This document shows, one piece after another, positions 26,501 through 38,038 of a stretch of DNA of 64,000 bases. The DNA lies in the NCBI GenBank assembly GCA_019054805.1, contig JAHQIY010000003.1, forward strand, positions 6,138,001-6,202,000. Reading direction: 5' to 3'. Position 1 is the stretch's first letter. Each line of letters begins with the position of its first letter. A program made the translations under genes and the position numbers. The DNA is from Brachionus manjavacas. Lineage: Eukaryota > Rotifera > Eurotatoria > Ploima > Brachionidae. The notes beneath the pieces are model-generated. The model ran no database searches and was not told the origin of the DNA. It was given only the letters and a program-made list of their open reading frames with translations.

Positions 26501-26990
26501 TAATAACTTTTCAAATATTTATGATGTGTAATAAATGAAAGATCTTGAATATTTGCTTTTCGCGTAATAAACATAGCGTTTTCAGAACTTATTTTAAAAA
26601 GATTTATTAAAAATGTTTAATTTAATTGCTTCTTTTTTAATAGTTAAAGATAAATTTTTATTTCTGTTGTAATCTATTTTAATTTAAAGCTGAATTTGTA
26701 ATTAAACACTAGTAAGTTGTCGACAACATTGGATTTTTTTTCGATTGATAATTTTTTTTTAATGCTTGTATATCTTGTAAATTGGATTAAAGATCTAAAA
26801 GATGATGATTTGGTTTCTTTGAAAGACTCAGTCAAAGAATAACTCAGTTTAAATAACTATTTTCTGATTATTAGACTAAATTTATGAAATTCTTCTAAAT
26901 TATTTTTTTAAATTTGAAACAAATAAAAAAAAATAATATATGAGTTATTTAAAATTTATGAAATTCATACTTTATAAAAATAATATTTGA

Positions 26991-27048
26991 TTTTCTATCC
27001 TATCGAATAATAGGGGAGACGCTCATCTCCTTATCCAGTACCTTTTTA
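26991..27048 (+). repeat. Dispersed repeat, copy 1 of 3
   Basis: TTCTATCCTA, ATAATAGGG, TCTCCTT and TCCAGTACCTTTTT occur here in the same order and spacing as in the reverse complement of 46,307-46,370 and of 54,912-54,977. The family is not recognised; it is short and comparatively GC-rich. Confidence 0.6.
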
Positions 27049-28775
27049 AGCAACGGGTCCGATCTGACACAGAGATTTTTATTCCTTTTATCTTAAAATA
27101 ATATAACAATTAATTAAAAACATTATAATAATTAATTTCTAATAAAATTCATGCTTAAAAAATATTAAAAAATCGAAAAAAATATTTCTTATACTCAAAA
27201 ATAGATTTGAGACGATTTCGACTTATCTTTATTTTAGGCTTGGCTACGTCAATAGTTGTTATACCAAATTTAAATCAGGAAAAAAGCAATTCAAAAGGTA
27301 TTCATAATTAATCATTAAAATGTACTCTTAGTTTATCAGAATACCATAAATTCCTAAATACACTGGTAAATCAGCAATCGACCAAAGACTTATTCCCTAA
27401 ATAAAAAAACAAAATTTTTAAGAAAAATTACTTTTATTGTTTTCCTATTTAACTTTTTGATAATTTTTATTTAGCTTTAATTCTATGAATAGAGCTTATC
27501 TTGCTAAAAAAGCAACATGCGATCTCCAAGCAGTCGGCTTTAATTGCTGTTTGTAAATTAATGGAAATTTTGAAGGAAATACGCAATTTTTCATTATTTT
27601 TTTTTCGTAGGCTTTTTTCTTAATTTACTAACTTATTTATTTGAATATTTTGAATTAAAAAAAATTTAAAAATAAAAATAAAGGCCATTAAAAAATTGAT
27701 TCTTTTTGGTTCAAGAAATGATTATTTTAATCTGGAATAATTGTATAAGGGTTAATTGGATTGAAGATGGTTAACCAGGAGAAGTTTAAGTTTGACATTG
27801 TGGTGCAAGTCATGCTTTCGAAGGTAGATCTGTTTTTACATTGTTGACCGATGGGTAAACATTAAGCTTCTAAAAGTATCTGACAGGTTTTTAATCTTCT
27901 AGCCAACACAATAGTATGTTTTAAGAATAATAGCATTTATTCAGCGCTAGTAAATGAAAACAACCAATTTAAAAAGTTAAGTTTTACAAATATTTTGTCA
28001 AGCATATTCCACTAATGGGCAGCTTTGAAGTCTCCAAGTTTAACTACGTGTTCAAAAAAATCAATTTGAGAAAATAAATTAATTAGGAATTAGAAAAGTT
28101 AATCAAAAATTTCTTTTGTGGAAAAATCGAAAAAATTAGCTGAAATTATTTTTGTTGAAAAAAAGTTTAAATCCAGATTGAACACTTGCACATTTTAATG
28201 AAACTTTAACACTTCTAAAATTTTCTATTTACATATTGAAAAAGATTAAAAAATTAAAATGAATTTAAACATTTAAATAATTTTGAAAATTTAGTTTTTC
28301 TTGAAGCATTTTGAAATTCATTCATTTATTTGACATGAATAAATTAATTTATTTAATAAAGTAAAAAATAAACGATAAACGATCATTTTTTTTTCAAAAT
28401 TCAGCACTAAAAATCTCCTCTTTTTTATTTATGATTGATTTATTATTTTTAATTAATTAATAACTAAATTTGAATGTTAAGTTTCAATCGTAGGTTTGTA
28501 GTCAATCATTCAAAAGTCAAATAGAGAATTAATTAAAATAAAAATCAAAAAAAAAAACAACAACTGGATGAATAAGTCAAATTCAAATTGTTGTATTTGC
28601 ATTAGTGAAAATATTTGATTCTAATCAACATCGTCATATCCTCCATCATTTGTTCGTCATAATTTTTTTTCTCAGATTTTAAATAAAAAGTTAAAAAAAA
28701 TTTTGAATTTGTTGCACGATTTAAAATCATATTCATCGCTTAACAAAAAAAATTGATATTTTTTTTATTCAAATC

Positions 28776-31600
28776 ATGTTTTGCTATAAAATTTTAGTTG
28801 TTCTGATATCTAGCCTAATAGTCCAGTCTCGATCAGATACACCAATCGAAGATCTTCTACTTGAGGAGTACCATGACTATAATGCACTTAAAAAACTATT
28901 AGAAACATTCCACCGGTCATTCAGCAACATTTCCAAATTGTCTTCAATCGGCAAATCAGTCCAAAGCAGAGATCTGCTAGTTTTTCAAATAACAGATGAG
29001 ATAAACCGGATCGAACCGGGCGAGCCGAGTGTAAAATTGATTGCAAACATGCATGGAGACGAAGCAGTGGGCCGAGAAATGCTCATCAATCTAATTTACC
29101 ATCTTTTAACAAACTATGGAAAAGATGAAAAAATAACTCACTTGATCAATAGCACCAACATTTTCATAATTCCGTCAGCCAACCCAGACGGCTTCGAGAA
29201 AATAAAAAGGAAATCTTTCAACTGCAATCTGGATGCAGAGCTCAACTCGAACCACATTGACATCGAGCTCAATTTTCCGGACATCCTTGATGCCAATATT
29301 ACCTCGGAGTCTTTGTTTGAAGCACGTGAAGCCGAAACAGCATCTTTGATGAACTGGATTCTTGGTAACAAGTTTGTGCTGAGTGGAAACTTGCGCCAGT
29401 CTGTGCCATCAAAGTTAAACCTTAACAAAGACAACGATTTGTTCGCTCACCTTAGCAGCCAATTTATGACCACTCGACCCAAAACCAACGAAACAATATC
29501 CTGTTCAGGTGTTAGACTGAACAACACTAGTGGATCAATGCAAGAGTTCAACTATTTTTTCTCAAATACATTTGAGGTGAATTTGAACCTGGCTTGCTGC
29601 AAGTATCCTCCAGCGGAAAAACTCAAAACCGAGTGGCAAAATAGCCGCCAAGCTCTCATTAATTTCCTATCTCAAGTGCATATGGGCATCAAAGGCTTTG
29701 TCACAGATTTTTCCGACTCTTCCTTTTTGAATGAAAGGGCAATTTATGGTACGCCCATTGAAAATGCTGTGATAAATGTGGCTCTGCTAGATCACAATGT
29801 GACTACAAATGTTTTTGGCGATTATTGGCGGCTGCTTCTACCAGGCACTTATAAAGTAACAGCTTGGGCCCATGGATTCAAATCAGAGGCCAAGCTGGTC
29901 GATGTGGTCGAGAACCAAGTGACTGTTTTAAATTTTACTTTAAAACGCGAGAACCAAGAAATAGTTCCGAACATGTTTGCCAGTGTGAAAAATGACATAG
30001 ACATTTTGGTTTCTCAGATAGATCTGTTGGGAAATGCTGAAAAACGCGACTCGTTGCTTGCCACAGCCAATCAGCCCTACGATCTGGTGCATCATAACCA
30101 CAATCAGCTAGAAAAATTGATGAGTGAAATAGAAAAAAAATGTCCATCGATTGCTAGTTCATATTCGTTTGGTAAAAGCGCGAATGGCTCCAATTTGTAT
30201 GCAATGATTATCAGCGACAATCCGCGGGTACATGAGCAAGGCGAGCCTGAAGTAAGGTACATTGGAAACATGCACGGTGATGAAATACTAGGCAGAGAAA
30301 TTTTGATAGAACTAATTGAATTTTTGTGCGATAACTATGACAGAAATGAGCTGGTCAAAAGACTAGTTGATTCGACTCGCATTCACATAGTGCCCAGTGT
30401 TAACCCTGATGGACATGCTAGAGGAAGTGCTCTTAATGCCAATGACGTTGATCTTGATTCAAATTTTCCATCTTTGTACAAATTAAATGCCCAGCCGAAT
30501 TTAGACGGCAAAACCAATGTTGACAAAATAATAGAAGCTTTGGGTGCCACAGATTGGTCCAACCAAAAGATTCAACCAGAGACCGAGTCCATAATTTCAT
30601 GGTCAAAAGAACATCCGTTCGTGCTCTCGGCCAGTTTGCACAGTGGCTCTATGGTTGTTCGGTATCCTTTTGATGACAACAAAGAAGGAGAATCGCAAGA
30701 AACTCCGACAACTGATGACGAAACTTTCAAGATGTTGGCAAAAGCGTACTCCAATGTGCACCCAAAAATGAGCTTTGGATACAAGCCTTGTCAAGCGGGC
30801 GAAAAATTTGCCAGCGGAATTACAAACGGAGCAGCTTGGTACCCGATCAGAGGTTCAATGCAAGATTGGTCCTACTTGAATACTAATGACATGCTGATCA
30901 ATGTTGAAATTAGCTGTGATAAATTTGTTGAGCAGCCCAAGTTAAAAGAATATTGGGAAGAGAATTTGTATCCGTTGTTATCTTTTATTGGACAGGTTTG
31001 ACAAAAATTTAGCTAGATAAATTGAGAAAAATTTTTTTTTCAAAGGTACACAAGGGTATTAAAGGCATAGTAAGAGATCAAAAGTCTAAACTGCCTATTC
31101 AAAATGCGGTCATTGCAATAGAAGATAATGAGCATAATGTAACAACTTACCGCTATGGAGATTACTGGCGTTTGCTTACTCCTGGACACTATTACCTGAT
31201 TGCTTCTCATCCAAAGTAATTTTAAAATTAAGTTTTATTTTGAGTAAATATTTTACTTAAAAGCTATGAATCAAAGAGAGTGAAAGTCCAAGTTGGCTCT
31301 AAATCTGCAACTATAGTCAATTTTGACTTAAAATCTAAGGGATTGAATTATGACCAAATTGTCAATGAAGTCATTACAGTTATATCAACAAATAACTATG
31401 CATATTTATTCACTGGTCTATTTGTTATTTTGGTAATTCTGCTCATTATTGTAATGATTGTAAAGGCATCCAGACGTCATTCTAGAACACCAAATGCCAC
31501 CAGATTGTACGCAAGACTTGATCAAGAAGATAATCGAAAGCTTCTATTTACCGAAGACGACGATGAATTCGGGCCAGATGATAAAATTTTTGTTCGATAG
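28776..31600 (+). CDS. Carboxypeptidase D-like protein, active sites partly lost
   Basis: Exons 28,776-30,995, 31,046-31,215 and 31,264-31,600 encode about 908 residues: signal peptide (1-20), M14B domain 1 (about 25-300), transthyretin-like domain (about 301-390), M14B domain 2 (about 435-740), a second transthyretin-like domain starting VHKGIKG, one membrane helix (YLFTGLFVILVILLIIVMIV) and a short acidic tail. Domain 1 keeps the zinc ligands His93 and Glu96 (NMHGDE). However, the third ligand His is Arg207 (NLRQSV), the substrate site DLNRNFP is DIELNFP, the catalytic Glu is Asn271 and the GITNGAxWY segment is missing, so it cannot be a working peptidase. Domain 2 keeps HGDE (500-503), His622 and Glu711, but its substrate Arg is Ser562 (DLDSNFP). 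The paralogue at 34,464 keeps all of these. An intact signal peptide, helix and 908-codon frame argue against a simple pseudogene. It is likely a secretory-pathway membrane protein with altered function. Confidence 0.88.
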
Positions 31601-33277
31601 AATTATTTATTTTTTAAGAAATCTTTTTTGACTCTCAAAAGTATCAAAATTGAGGATTTAGTGTACAATTTATTTTAATTATTTAATTCGTATTTTTAGC
31701 ATAATTTTCAATTTTTAAATTCAAAATATTTTTTTTTCTCAAAAGAACCGTATCGATTTTGATTTTTTTAAATTTAATTCTAATAATAAAATCAAAATTA
31801 AAATAAATTTTGTTTAAAAATTAATGGCAAAATATTGAACATAAATTTTAGTAGAAAAAAAAATAAAAAAAAAGTTTTTTTTTTTAATTTTAAAGTGACC
31901 GAGAATTTAATCGAGTCTTTAAAAAAGAAAGGATGTTCAAATAGTAATGATGATATTTATATAAGGTTTTTAATTTTTTTGAGTAGATAATTTACTTTTT
32001 TTAATAGCTAATAAAAATTAGCTAAATTAATAGATAATGTAGCTAAATTATTTTTTCAAGTAAAGTTCAGGAAATAATAATTGAAAAAAATTTTTCCGCT
32101 ACAGGGGCTCAAAGAGTTTTTTAACTGTCAAAAGTATGCTTCGGTCCGATGAGAATATCTTTTGCAAACATATACAAAAGATATATAAATCACATACCAT
32201 CTTGTAGAGCAAAAAATTCTCTATTAGAAAATATTTTTTTTTCCAAAAAAAATTTAGTCTCAAGATTTTTTTAAAAAAAGCCGAAATTTTAATCATTTTT
32301 TTGTTTTTTTGTATCTAGTCTCAGGGGACCCCCTGACCCCAAATGAGATATACAAATATTAAATTAATAATTGTAATTGTAACTTGTTTTGCTACCAGTT
32401 GAAAATATTTTATCTACAAAAAAAATTTTTGCTACTATTTTTATCTACTATTTGAAAATAAATTAGCTACTCAAAAAAATATAGGCCTTTTTATAATAGA
32501 AAAAAAATATTGTATTAATGAGATAGCTATGAAATTTTTATACACAGATTAGTTAGCTTCTGATCTAAATTATAATTAATAATCAAATAATTTTCAAATT
32601 TATTTATTTGATATTTTTTAAGGCGAATGACATTGCATCTGATCATTACACAAAACTGTTCTCGGCACATTGGCTTTTTGAAATATTCATATTTTTGATC
32701 ATAACTTTAGAATAGGATAAACTAACGACGTCAAATTTGAACCTTGAAATCAATTGTCTAAGAATTAAAAAAATTAATCAAATTTTAATATTAAGGCCAT
32801 TAACCTGATAAATTTATAAAAAAATAAAAAAATCGAATGGTTTATGGTATAAATCTAACCGAATGTAAATGGTTAAGGGTTCTCAAATAAAAAAAATTGC
32901 ATGTCAGAAATTTAAATTATTGAATCATATTTTGGGTGATAAATAATGAAAAAAATAATTGAATTAAATGCTCAAAAATTTTGATTTCTAAAAAAGAAAG
33001 AAAAATTGCAAAAAAAAAATAAAATGCAAGCTCGATCAAAATTTAGCTTCAATTTACGATAAGCCTTATGCTTCTAAACGAGTGCCAAGTGTAGAATATA
33101 TAGAAGAATGAAATTATTGGAATGATTATTTTATATTAGTATTAGTATGCTAATAATCATACAATTTAATGTAGCGAGCATGCAAGTCTAATGATTATAT
33201 AAATGTTCCAAATATTAGTACATAGATAAATGAAATGATCAATCGAGTACAAAATTTATTCATTATTGTTTTTCCAA

Positions 33278-33328
33278 AATGATTTTTTTTATTTTTTATT
33301 ACCGTAATAAAAAATAAAAAAAATCATT
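33278..33328. repeat. Perfect 24-bp-arm hairpin
   Basis: Arms 33,278-33,301 and 33,305-33,328 are exact reverse complements around a 3-base CCG loop. Both arms are almost pure A/T except for the AATGA/TCATT tips. Confidence 0.75.
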
Positions 33329-33336
33329 CAGAAATT

Positions 33337-33363
33337 AAAAAACTGATCGCCGATCAGTTTTTT
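33337..33363. repeat. Perfect 13-bp-arm hairpin, adjacent to the previous one
   Basis: AAAAAACTGATCG (33,337-33,349), one C, then CGATCAGTTTTTT (33,351-33,363). It starts 8 bases after the 24-bp-arm hairpin. Confidence 0.75.
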
Positions 33364-33832
33364 AAACATTTTATAACCATTTATCATTTTAAAAATTGAA
33401 TTCTAATTATCTATATTTAGATAAAACATTTTTGTACTCTTAATTTTTTGAAATTTTCATTAATTTCGCTAATGCAATATTTTTTTATTAGTAGTAGTTT
33501 TTCTTTAATAAATTTATCAAATTAATTTATTTTTTTTTCTTAAAAATTAGAACTAATGACTACCAGTAGATTAAAAAAAATGCTTAGATAACTCCATTAA
33601 AACATTACCAATGCAAAAAATCCTTTTTATCGAAAAATTCATTTTTAAATTTTACATTTAATTCATATAAAATAAAATTGATTGCAAAATCGATAAAAAA
33701 ATTCTCAGTCAATTTAATAATTAGCTTAAGCTTTTAGATAAAATACACAGATTAAAATAATTTAATAATGAATAAGTATTCAAATTTATAACAAATGTAC
33801 TGTTAAAGAAGATGTGAAAAAATGGTTTGCAA

Positions 33833-33970
33833 CGATATCATTTCTTAACAGACCGAGTAGTTAATGTTTGGAATAGTCTTCCTCAGTATATCTTTAATTC
33901 TAGATCAATTAATAGCTTCAAAATTAACTTGGACAAATGGCTAAAGATACAGTCTAATTTACTGCCATAG
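33833..33970 (+). pseudogene. Non-LTR retrotransposon ORF2 C-terminal fragment
   Basis: An open stretch reads RYHFLTDRVVNVWNSLPQY and continues through SRSINSFKINLDKWL to a stop at 33,970. 'F..R..N.WN.LP...V...S...FK..LD...' is the standard last block of many LINE reverse transcriptase ORFs. Nothing upstream continues the ORF, so this is a 5'-truncated relic. Confidence 0.7.
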
Positions 33971-34463
33971 CTTCGAAGAAGCTTATCCCGATAGGGTCGC
34001 AGTATTTAATAAAACAATACTAACAAAAATTTTATAATAATTAATTTTACATGTTTATATCTCAATAGACAATTAAATTAATTGATCTATTCTTTTGAAT
34101 TTTCCGAAATTTCATTCAGATGTAGCTGAACCGTTTTATCTTTATTTTTCCAATTGCTCGTTAATAACACTTCAAATGTTAAGAAAATAATTTAATTTTT
34201 TTTCAGATTTTAAAAATATGTAAATTTGTATTACAAACATATACTAAAAAATTAAAAATGATTCAAACTTTAAATATTTGTTGACGTATTCGAAAATTTA
34301 AAAAAATTAAAATTCATTCATTTATAGTCTTAATTGATTCTCTAAGCTTTGACAAACACTTTTTTTTTATAGCTTTGCAACTAAATTTGCTTCAGGAAAA
34401 GAAAAATTAAAATTTTTTTTTGCATCTGATTGAAAATAAAAATTTAATTTAATTTCAGAAATT

Positions 34464-37428
34464 ATGCCGTATAATGTAATTGTGACCTTGCTCTTATTTT
34501 CTCTTTTAAATTTCTGCTCATCTGATCTCCAGGCCACAGTCGATGATGTACCTATTAGCGAGTTGCTCCTTTCGAAGTACCATAACTATGAAAAAATGAA
34601 ACAGATCTTGGAAAATTTCCAAAAGTCCTACCCACATATTTCCAAAGTCTATTCGATAGGTAAATCTGTGGAAAAGCGTGATATCCTTGTGTTTCAGATA
34701 ACCGATCAAATTGACCGGATTGAACCAGGTGAGCCAATGTTCAAATACGTGGGCAACATACATGGTGACGAAACTATTGGCCGCGAAATACTGATATCTC
34801 TAATCTACCATTTATTGAGCAATTATGGCAAAGATGAGCGCATTACGAATCTCATTAATTCGACAAACATTTTCATAATGCCATCGGCTAACCCGGACGG
34901 CTTCGAAAAAGTCAGAGAAGGAAGCTGCGATTTCTCCAATGGGCGACACAATGCACACAATGTCGATTTGAACCGAAATTTTCCCGATCAATTTGATCCA
35001 AAAGTAAATTCCGAAAACATGTTTCACAACCGTGAGCCTGAGACTGTAGCCTTAATGAAATGGATATTGAACAATAAGTTTGTGCTAAGCGCCAATTTAC
35101 ATGGAGGTGCTCTCGTTGCTAGTTATCCATTTGACGATTCCAGATTCCACAAAACATCAGGCTTGTATAGCTCATCTCCGGATGACAAAATTTTCCGTCA
35201 TTTAGCCTCGGTATACTCAAAAAATCACAAAACAATGCACAAGGGAAAAGCGTGTGGTGAAAATTTTCGCAATGGTATTACAAATGGTGCCGATTGGTAT
35301 GACGTAGTGGGCGGCATGCAAGATTTCAATTACGTTCATTCGAATTGTTTCGAAATTACTCTGGAATTGTCTTGCTGCAAATATCCTCTGGCTAAAAATT
35401 TAAAAACAGAATGGGAAAATAATAAAGAAGCATTGATTAACTACATGGCTCAAGTTCACATAGGTGTTAAGGGATTTGTTAGTGATTTTTCCGATGCGCA
35501 CACTCTAAATTCGGACCAAATATTTGGAACCCCGCTGAAAAATGCCATAATAAGTGTTCAAGGTATTCAGTATAATATTACTACTAGTACTTATGGTGAC
35601 TTTTGGAGACTTCTCACTCCTGGTGTTTACAATTTAACAGCCTATGTAAATGGGTATAAACCAGAGACTAAACAAGTTGAAGTGACAGAAAATAATTTAA
35701 CAGTGCTGAATTTCACCTTGAAAAGAGAAGCAATGGAAGAAAAAACTTTGACCCAAGTGGACATGAAAAATCTGGTTGATAAGATAAATCAGTTGACAAG
35801 TCGATCTGAGCGCAATTCTCTGCTAGCTGATGCGATTGAGCCAGAAAAGTATGTGCACCATAACCACGAGGAATTGCTCGCGTTCATGGAAAAAATGAAT
35901 AAAAAATTTCCTTTGATTACAAAATTTTATAAATTCGGAAAGAGTGTAAATGGTGAAAGTTTGTATGCAATGATTATCAGTGACAATCCATCGGTTCATG
36001 AACAAGGCGAGCCCGAGTTCAAGTATGTTGCCAACATACATGGTGATGAGGTATTAGGTCGTGAGTTAATGGTAAATTTAATAGAATATCTTTGTGAAAA
36101 TTATGGCCAAAATGAATTGATTAGTGGTTTGATAGATGCAACAAGAATTCACATAGTTCCAACTGTGAATCCGGATGGATATGCCAAAGCTAGAAAATAT
36201 CATTTAGAAGGCAGATTGAACGAAAATAAAGTTGATTTGAACAGAAATTTTCCGTCACCATTTAAAGCCAAGGAAATGATGCAGCCCGAGACCCAGGCTA
36301 TAATTGAATGGTCAAAGTACATTCCATTTGTTCTGTCTGCTAATTTACACAGTGGTGCTATGGTTGTAAATTACCCGTACGATGATAACAAAGATGGTCT
36401 GAATGCTGATTCTCCTTCGCCAGATGATTCTGTTTTTGTAATGATTTCCAAATCCTTTTCAATGGTTTAAATTTATTTTTCTAAAAAAAATCTAATAATT
36501 ATTTTTTTCGCTACCAGGCTCATGAAAAAATGTTCAGTAATGTTCGTTGCAGATCAGGAGACAATTTTCCAGGAGGTATTACAAATGGTGCAGCCTGGTA
36601 CACGGCTAGAGGATCCATGCAAGATTGGAACTATTTCGACACCAATGACTTTGAGGTCACTATTGAACTAAGCTGCGAAAAATGGATTGATGAGTCTAAT
36701 CTTGAAAAATACTGGCACGATAACAAGTACGCTTTGATCTCGTATCTTGGTCAAGTTCACAAGGGTGTACGTGGTCTTGTAATGGATTATCATTCTCAAA
36801 AGCCCATTTCAAATGCCATAATCCAAGTTATTGGCATCAATCACAATTTAACATCTTATGTTCATGGAGACTTTTGGCGTTTACTTACTCCTGGAAATTA
36901 TACCCTAACTGTAACACACCCAAAGTAAAGATTTTTTTTTTATTTGTTAATAAACTAAATTTTAATTAAAAATTTAGTTATGAGAAAAAAAGTGTTGCTT
37001 TTAATGTTGACAAATCTGCGGCTACATTTCTAAAAATTTTACTGAAACAAAATGTTGGAAAATTTGAAAAATTAACTCAAGATATTTCCAGTGTAGTGCA
37101 AAAAAATAACCAGTCTTTACTGATTGCCGGAATGGTTTTGCTTTCTTTATCATTTATTTTGTTAGCTCTTGGATTTTATCATAGACGACGAACATCTAAT
37201 TTAGATAAGCGTCGAAGATTTAGACTGGGAGAAGCCAATTTTGGAATTCCAGGCTTAGGTCAATATGATCAATTAGCTAGCTCGGACGACGAAGAGGAAA
37301 TTTTAACCACATCGATTAGTTCTAAGAAATCAAGTTTTAAAACTGGAAGTAGTGAAAATAGTAAAAAATTTTTGTTCACTGACGATGAAAACGAAGAAGA
37401 TGAAGATAAGCTATTTATACAAAAATAA
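34464..37428 (+). CDS. CPD: Carboxypeptidase D, two active M14 domains
   Basis: Exons 34,464-36,464, 36,518-36,924 and 36,978-37,428 encode about 952 residues: signal peptide (1-20), M14B domain 1, transthyretin-like domain (about 331-420), M14B domain 2, second transthyretin-like domain, membrane helix (LLIAGMVLLSLSFILLALGF) and an acidic, Ser-rich cytoplasmic tail. Both peptidase domains look complete. Domain 1 has His100/Glu103 (HGDE), DLNRNFP with Arg171, NLHGG with His213, GITNGADWY and ELSCCKYP with Glu301. Domain 2 has His526/Glu529, DLNRNFP with Arg594, NLHSG with His629, GITNGAAWY and ELSCEKW. The family removes C-terminal Lys/Arg from peptides and growth factors in the trans-Golgi and secretory pathway. 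Vertebrate CPD has a third, inactive domain; none is present here. The start is set by the ATG before the signal peptide. A splice-acceptor-like TTTAATTTCAG ends five bases before it, implying a 5' UTR intron or leader trans-splicing. Confidence 0.95.
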
Positions 37429-38038
37429 ATATTAGCCGTCCTTCAACAAATATTTAATAATCTATGCAGTATGTAAAATTTTAACAGGGTTTTATTCTTA
37501 TTTGTTATATCTCAATAATGAAGATTTGTAAATAGTTTCCTGAAATAATAATTTGAAAGATCTAATTAACTAAATTATTCAAAGCTTATATTTAAAATTT
37601 TATTTTAATCTATTTAATTTATTCTTATTTTAAAATTAATAAATTGCGGTGATGGTTTAATTTTTTTTTTCAACTATTTTTAAAAAGCAAAGAAACAAAT
37701 TGATTTATTGTTTTTTAACAATTGATTTTAGGAAATTGATTAGTTTTTGAAGTATTTTATCCTTTCTTATTTTTACATTGCTTAAAATTATAATTTGTAT
37801 GTTAAGAGAATAGATATTATTTTTTATTTAAAGTTTGATAAAAATGAAATTTGTATTAGATATCTAACCTTAAAAATTTACGCGACACTGAATACATTTA
37901 TCATCATTTTTTTTGTTTTCTATTAAAATTTAAATGAAAAAAACTTTTAATGTTAAAAAAGTGATTGATTGGAAAATTAAATATTTTTAGTAAAATTTTA
38001 TTTTGCAAAAGTCACGATTTTAAACAAATAAATTATAT
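37429..38038. other. Convergent intergenic region, CPD / RBR gene
   Basis: 610 bp of AT-rich DNA between two genes whose 3' ends face each other. It should hold both 3' UTRs; no other feature is seen. Confidence 0.5.

Larger units (their letters stand above)
17618..28775. other. 11-kb gene-poor AT-rich interval
   Basis: No convincing coding sequence on either strand. Scattered short frames have random composition and are not called. Recognisable content is a degenerate direct-repeat pair (20,241-20,578) and one copy of a dispersed repeat (26,991-27,048). The left end should hold the promoter of the eight-helix protein gene and the right end that of the first carboxypeptidase gene. No unambiguous core promoter element can be picked out of the AT background. 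Confidence 0.45.
31601..34463. other. Spacer between the two carboxypeptidase genes
   Basis: AT-rich sequence with a GC spot near 32,321-32,345 (TCTCAGGGGACCCCCTGACCCC, partly palindromic), two adjacent perfect hairpins (33,278-33,363) and a LINE relic (33,833-33,970). No gene is seen. Confidence 0.5.

Noticed and set aside
32099..32296. 65-codon minus-strand frame near a CCCCTGACCCC patch
   Set aside because: No motif; composition driven by T-runs. The GC spot is only partly palindromic and was noted but not called.
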